Positions 61,314 to 64,000 of a stretch of DNA of 64,000 bases are shown here, one piece after another. How positions within the stretch are numbered: position 1 is the first letter of the stretch; every line of letters starts with the position of its first letter. The notes beneath the pieces are model-generated. The model saw nothing but the letters and a program-made list of their open reading frames with translations, made no database searches and was not told the DNA's origin. Position numbers and translations under genes: made by a program. Source of the DNA: Hahellaceae bacterium (GTDB taxonomy: Bacteria; Pseudomonadota; Gammaproteobacteria; Pseudomonadales; Oleiphilaceae). The stretch lies in assembly GCA_016716085.1 (NCBI GenBank), contig JADJWY010000005.1, forward strand, positions 642,041 through 706,040, written 5' to 3'.

Positions 61314-63895
61314 TCAGGTTCGTAATTGATTAATATCTTTAGACAGCTTATTTACTTTAACCAGAATATCCTGGGTAGCGCCTGTGGCTTTATTGGCCAG
61401 GTTGGCATTCTGTTGGGTGATCTAGTCCAGGCTGGCAATCGACGCGCTGACCTGGCGAACCCCTGACGATTGCTCGTTCAGGGCCATTGAGACTTCATTC
61501 ACGCTGCGCTTGATCAAATCGGCGATTTCTTTTGCTGCCGACGCTGATCGTTGCGCCAGGTTGCGTACTTCGTTGGCGACCACCGCAAAGCCACGACCCT
61601 GCTCACCAGCGCGTGCCGCCTCAACCGAGGCATTCAGCGCCAGCAGGTTGGTCTGAAACGCGATCTCGTCAATCACGCCGATGATATCTGACATCGACTG
61701 ACTTGAGGTTTCTATCGTGCCTATGGCTTTCACAGCACCCTTGACGGTCAAACGCGCATGCTCGCCGGCTTCTCGGGCGCTTCCCGCAATTTGCATGATA
61801 GTATTGGACGATTCGGCGCTCTTTTCAATGGCGGAGGTCATTTCTTCCATCGTCGCCGCCGTTTCCTCTATCGCAGCCGCCTGCTTTTCGGTGCGGGCTT
61901 TGAGTTCGCTGTTGCCGTCGGCGACCGCCTCCGTGCTGTCGCTCACATCGCTGACAACACGCTTGATGTCGCTGACTAATTCGCCCAGTTTCTCGACGGT
62001 TGTATTGATGCCCTGTTTCATGTCACCAAAGGCACCGAGGTAATCTTCATCAATCTGGCGGGTAAAATCGCCATCTCCCATCGCGGTCAGAACCCGCGAC
62101 ATATCCTGAAAGACGCTGGAAATGGCTTCCAACGAATTGTTGATGTCCGCCTGCACTGCCCCTTCAACTCGCCATTCACGCGTGCGTCCAGGCGGCCCTG
62201 TGCAACTTCTGCCATGGTGGAGGCGACTTCTTTCAGAGCACCTTCAGTGGAGGCCATGGCACGATCCACGCGGTCGCGGAACTCTCCCTCCACATCATTC
62301 GACATGCGCTTGGCGAAATCCCCCTGTTGCAGGGCATCCATGACCTGTCCAAGCGCGTTCATGGTGCTTTCAACACTTTGCGCGGAGCCATTTACTCCCT
62401 GCTTGAGCAGTTCGAGATCGCCTTTGAACTGTCCGTTCATGCGCTCACTGAAGCGACCCTTGGCAACGGCGCCGACGGCACTCTCCAGATTACCGAGCAA
62501 GCCGTGAAAGGCTGAACCCATTTCACCAATTTCATCGTTAGACTGGAAGTGTGCCCTGAGTTTGAAATTGCCGGTGCGCGCGACTTCTTCCATGGTTTCT
62601 TTCAGAGCGAGAATGGGGCGGGTAACGGTGGCGCTGAAAAACAAAGCGATACCCACAATCAGCGCGGTGAAGAGGGCAGAGGCAATGCCCATCGTCCACT
62701 GAATGGTGCTGAGGGTTGCCAGGGCTTAAGACTCCTCAATGTCGGTGATCAGCCGCCAGTTCAGCGGTCCAAATTTGACCGGCGCGTAGGCTGACAGCAC
62801 GCGCTTGCCCTCGTAGTTGTCCTCAATCAGCGTGCCGGGCTTATCCGACGCTGCCGCCCGGAAGGCCGCCGTATCAATGCGGGTGCTGTCGGGTTTGCGA
62901 AATGCATTGGTTACGTTGTAGCTTGCAGCGTTCTTGTAAGTGTCCGAGCGTAACAGGCCGTCCTCACCCAACAGATAGGTTTCTCCCGTTTCGCCCAGGC
63001 CCGCACGATCACTCATCACTGCGGTAATGCGATCCAAAGGAAGCAGAAAGATCAGCACACCAATCACGGCGCCGGAGCGGTCTTCCAGGGGAGAGGCAAT
63101 AAAACTGGCCGGCGCATCGTAAGACGGCAGGTATTGCTGGAAGTCTGTCAGGACGTAGTCATTGACATTTTTCAATTTCAGGGCTTCGCGAAACGCCTGG
63201 GCCAAGCCTGTTTGAGCATAGGGGCCTGACAGCAGTGAGGTGGCAAAGTCCAGTTCCTTGAAGACGGAGTAGACCACACGGCCTTCAGTGGGTTCGACCA
63301 GGAACACATCATAATAACCAAAGCGCTCCAGAAAATGCTTGAAAGTCGGGTGATATTTTTGGTGCACCTTGTCGTAGTAGGTGTTGAAGTGGCTCTTGTC
63401 AGCCAGATGTTTGGAGCCGAGAGGATGCTCGCCTTTGAGAATATACGCATGCTGCAGGGCGACCGCTTCGGGGCTGAGGGCGTTAAGCAAATTGTCGACA
63501 TTGGCCGACCGTCCTTCATTTTCGCCTGAAAATTTCTTGCCAAACTGATCGCGATAGTAGCCGCCCAGTTCCGTCCGCAGGGTTTCAATCTGGCCTTCTG
63601 CCCGCGCTTCCCAGGGGAATTCATAGTAGGCGCCCACGAACTCTTGCATGGCGTCCAATGTGCCCTGGCTACTGGAGAGTGTTTCGATCTGGCCGGAAAC
63701 CACACTTTCATAGTATTCAATGCGACTGGCCTTGATCGAACTGATGGCCTCAAGTTTTTCCATCGCCGCTTCTTCAAGCCCGGCGGAGGTTTGTGAGCTG
63801 GAGATCAGGCTGGTGACCAGCAGCGGGACGAGGCCAACGGCTAACATCAGGATCACAAGCTTTTTCTTGAGAGAACGTGAAGAAGCAGCACTCAT
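61314..63895 (-). pseudogene. Decayed Cache-type methyl-accepting chemotaxis protein gene
   Basis: An original reading frame of about 861 codons is broken three times. (1) TAA at 62728-62726 interrupts between DIEES and ALATLSTIQW, in frame. (2) One base is missing in a run of G (62159-62162 on the plus strand as C), so ELKG-A-V-Q-A-D changes frame. (3) TAG at 61424-61422 replaces a CAG (Gln) in LDQITQQNA. The remaining pieces are the N-terminal membrane helix plus a dCache-like sensor (from MSAASSRSLKKKLVILML), HAMP and a signalling domain with tip DEIAFQTNLLALNASVEAARAG. The reading resumes after each lesion, so it is a real gene recently lost, or a gene containing sequencing errors. Confidence 0.85.
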
Positions 63896-64000
63896 GCGGA
63901 CAACCTTTTTGCAAGATAAGTGTATAGGGAAAGTGTAGACTACTTCTTGTACGGTGCGAGGTTTTACCCAGATTGCTGCGAATCAATCGAGATTACAAAT
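63896..64000. other. Right-edge non-coding stretch
   Basis: Upstream of the receptor pseudogene. A ribosome-binding-like AAGG lies about 10 bases before its ATG on the minus strand. I see no other gene or clear promoter before the window ends. Confidence 0.4.

Noticed and set aside
61314..63895. Three separate small chemotaxis genes
   Set aside because: The fragments are consecutive parts of one receptor; residues continue across each lesion in the order of the family.

Overview
The window is a 64 kb stretch of a gammaproteobacterial chromosome of middling GC content. Three things suggest a marine or halotolerant Oceanospirillales/Pseudomonadales-type heterotroph: a hexR/zwf-pgl-eda plus edd-glk Entner-Doudoroff set, a two-subunit pyruvate carboxylase as in Pseudomonas, and a NhaD sodium/proton antiporter. 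No genus can be named with confidence. I see no rRNA, tRNA, CRISPR, insertion sequence or prophage. Coding density is high and most genes sit in short co-directional operons.

Layout, left to right. 0-10.7 kb: a truncated U32 protease-like tRNA hydroxylation gene coupled to an unknown gene; a Tat-exported PhoD phosphatase followed by a heme-binding cis/trans fatty acid isomerase; a molybdopterin oxidoreductase; and a PfkB kinase/SDR pair. 10.8-14.3 kb: a nitrate-type ABC transporter with a good NtrC site and a sigma-54-like promoter. 14.3-23 kb: NhaD, a metallo-beta-lactamase-fold hydrolase, pyruvate carboxylase PycA/PycB, an acyltransferase and a Ca/Na exchanger. 22.9-32.2 kb: a lipid-modification island. 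It holds chalcone-isomerase-like and NTF2-like proteins facing a fatty acid desaturase, an FAD oxidoreductase, DUF1365, a CFA synthase, DUF1295 and a second CFA-like methyltransferase, and it ends in a histidine kinase and a convergent OmpR-type regulator. 32.9-43.5 kb: sugar catabolism (hexR, zwf, pgl, eda, pyk, edd, glk) with a PAS-containing chemoreceptor in the middle. 43.5-45.4 kb: small envelope proteins and an RNA-binding protein. 45.6-63.9 kb: a complete chemotaxis cluster (receptor, STAS, PP2C-type regulator, CheY, CheA, CheW, two paralogous receptors, CheW, STAS, CheR, CheD, CheB). Facing it are a CheZ-like gene and a chemoreceptor pseudogene carrying three independent lesions.

The strongest system-level candidates are (i) the lipid island. 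Its divergent promoter region carries two oppositely oriented pairs of TTCAC half-sites, each pair spaced 11 bp, which is the geometry expected for the OmpR-family regulator encoded at the far end. (ii) The chemotaxis cluster, where two kinds of C-terminal docking-like tails (DWEVF, and D/E-I/V-D/E-L-F) are shared by otherwise unrelated proteins, and CheZ-like D-x-x-x-Q motifs occur in both a small protein and a receptor. Functions of named families come from established knowledge. Regulatory sites and links between systems are inference from sequence.
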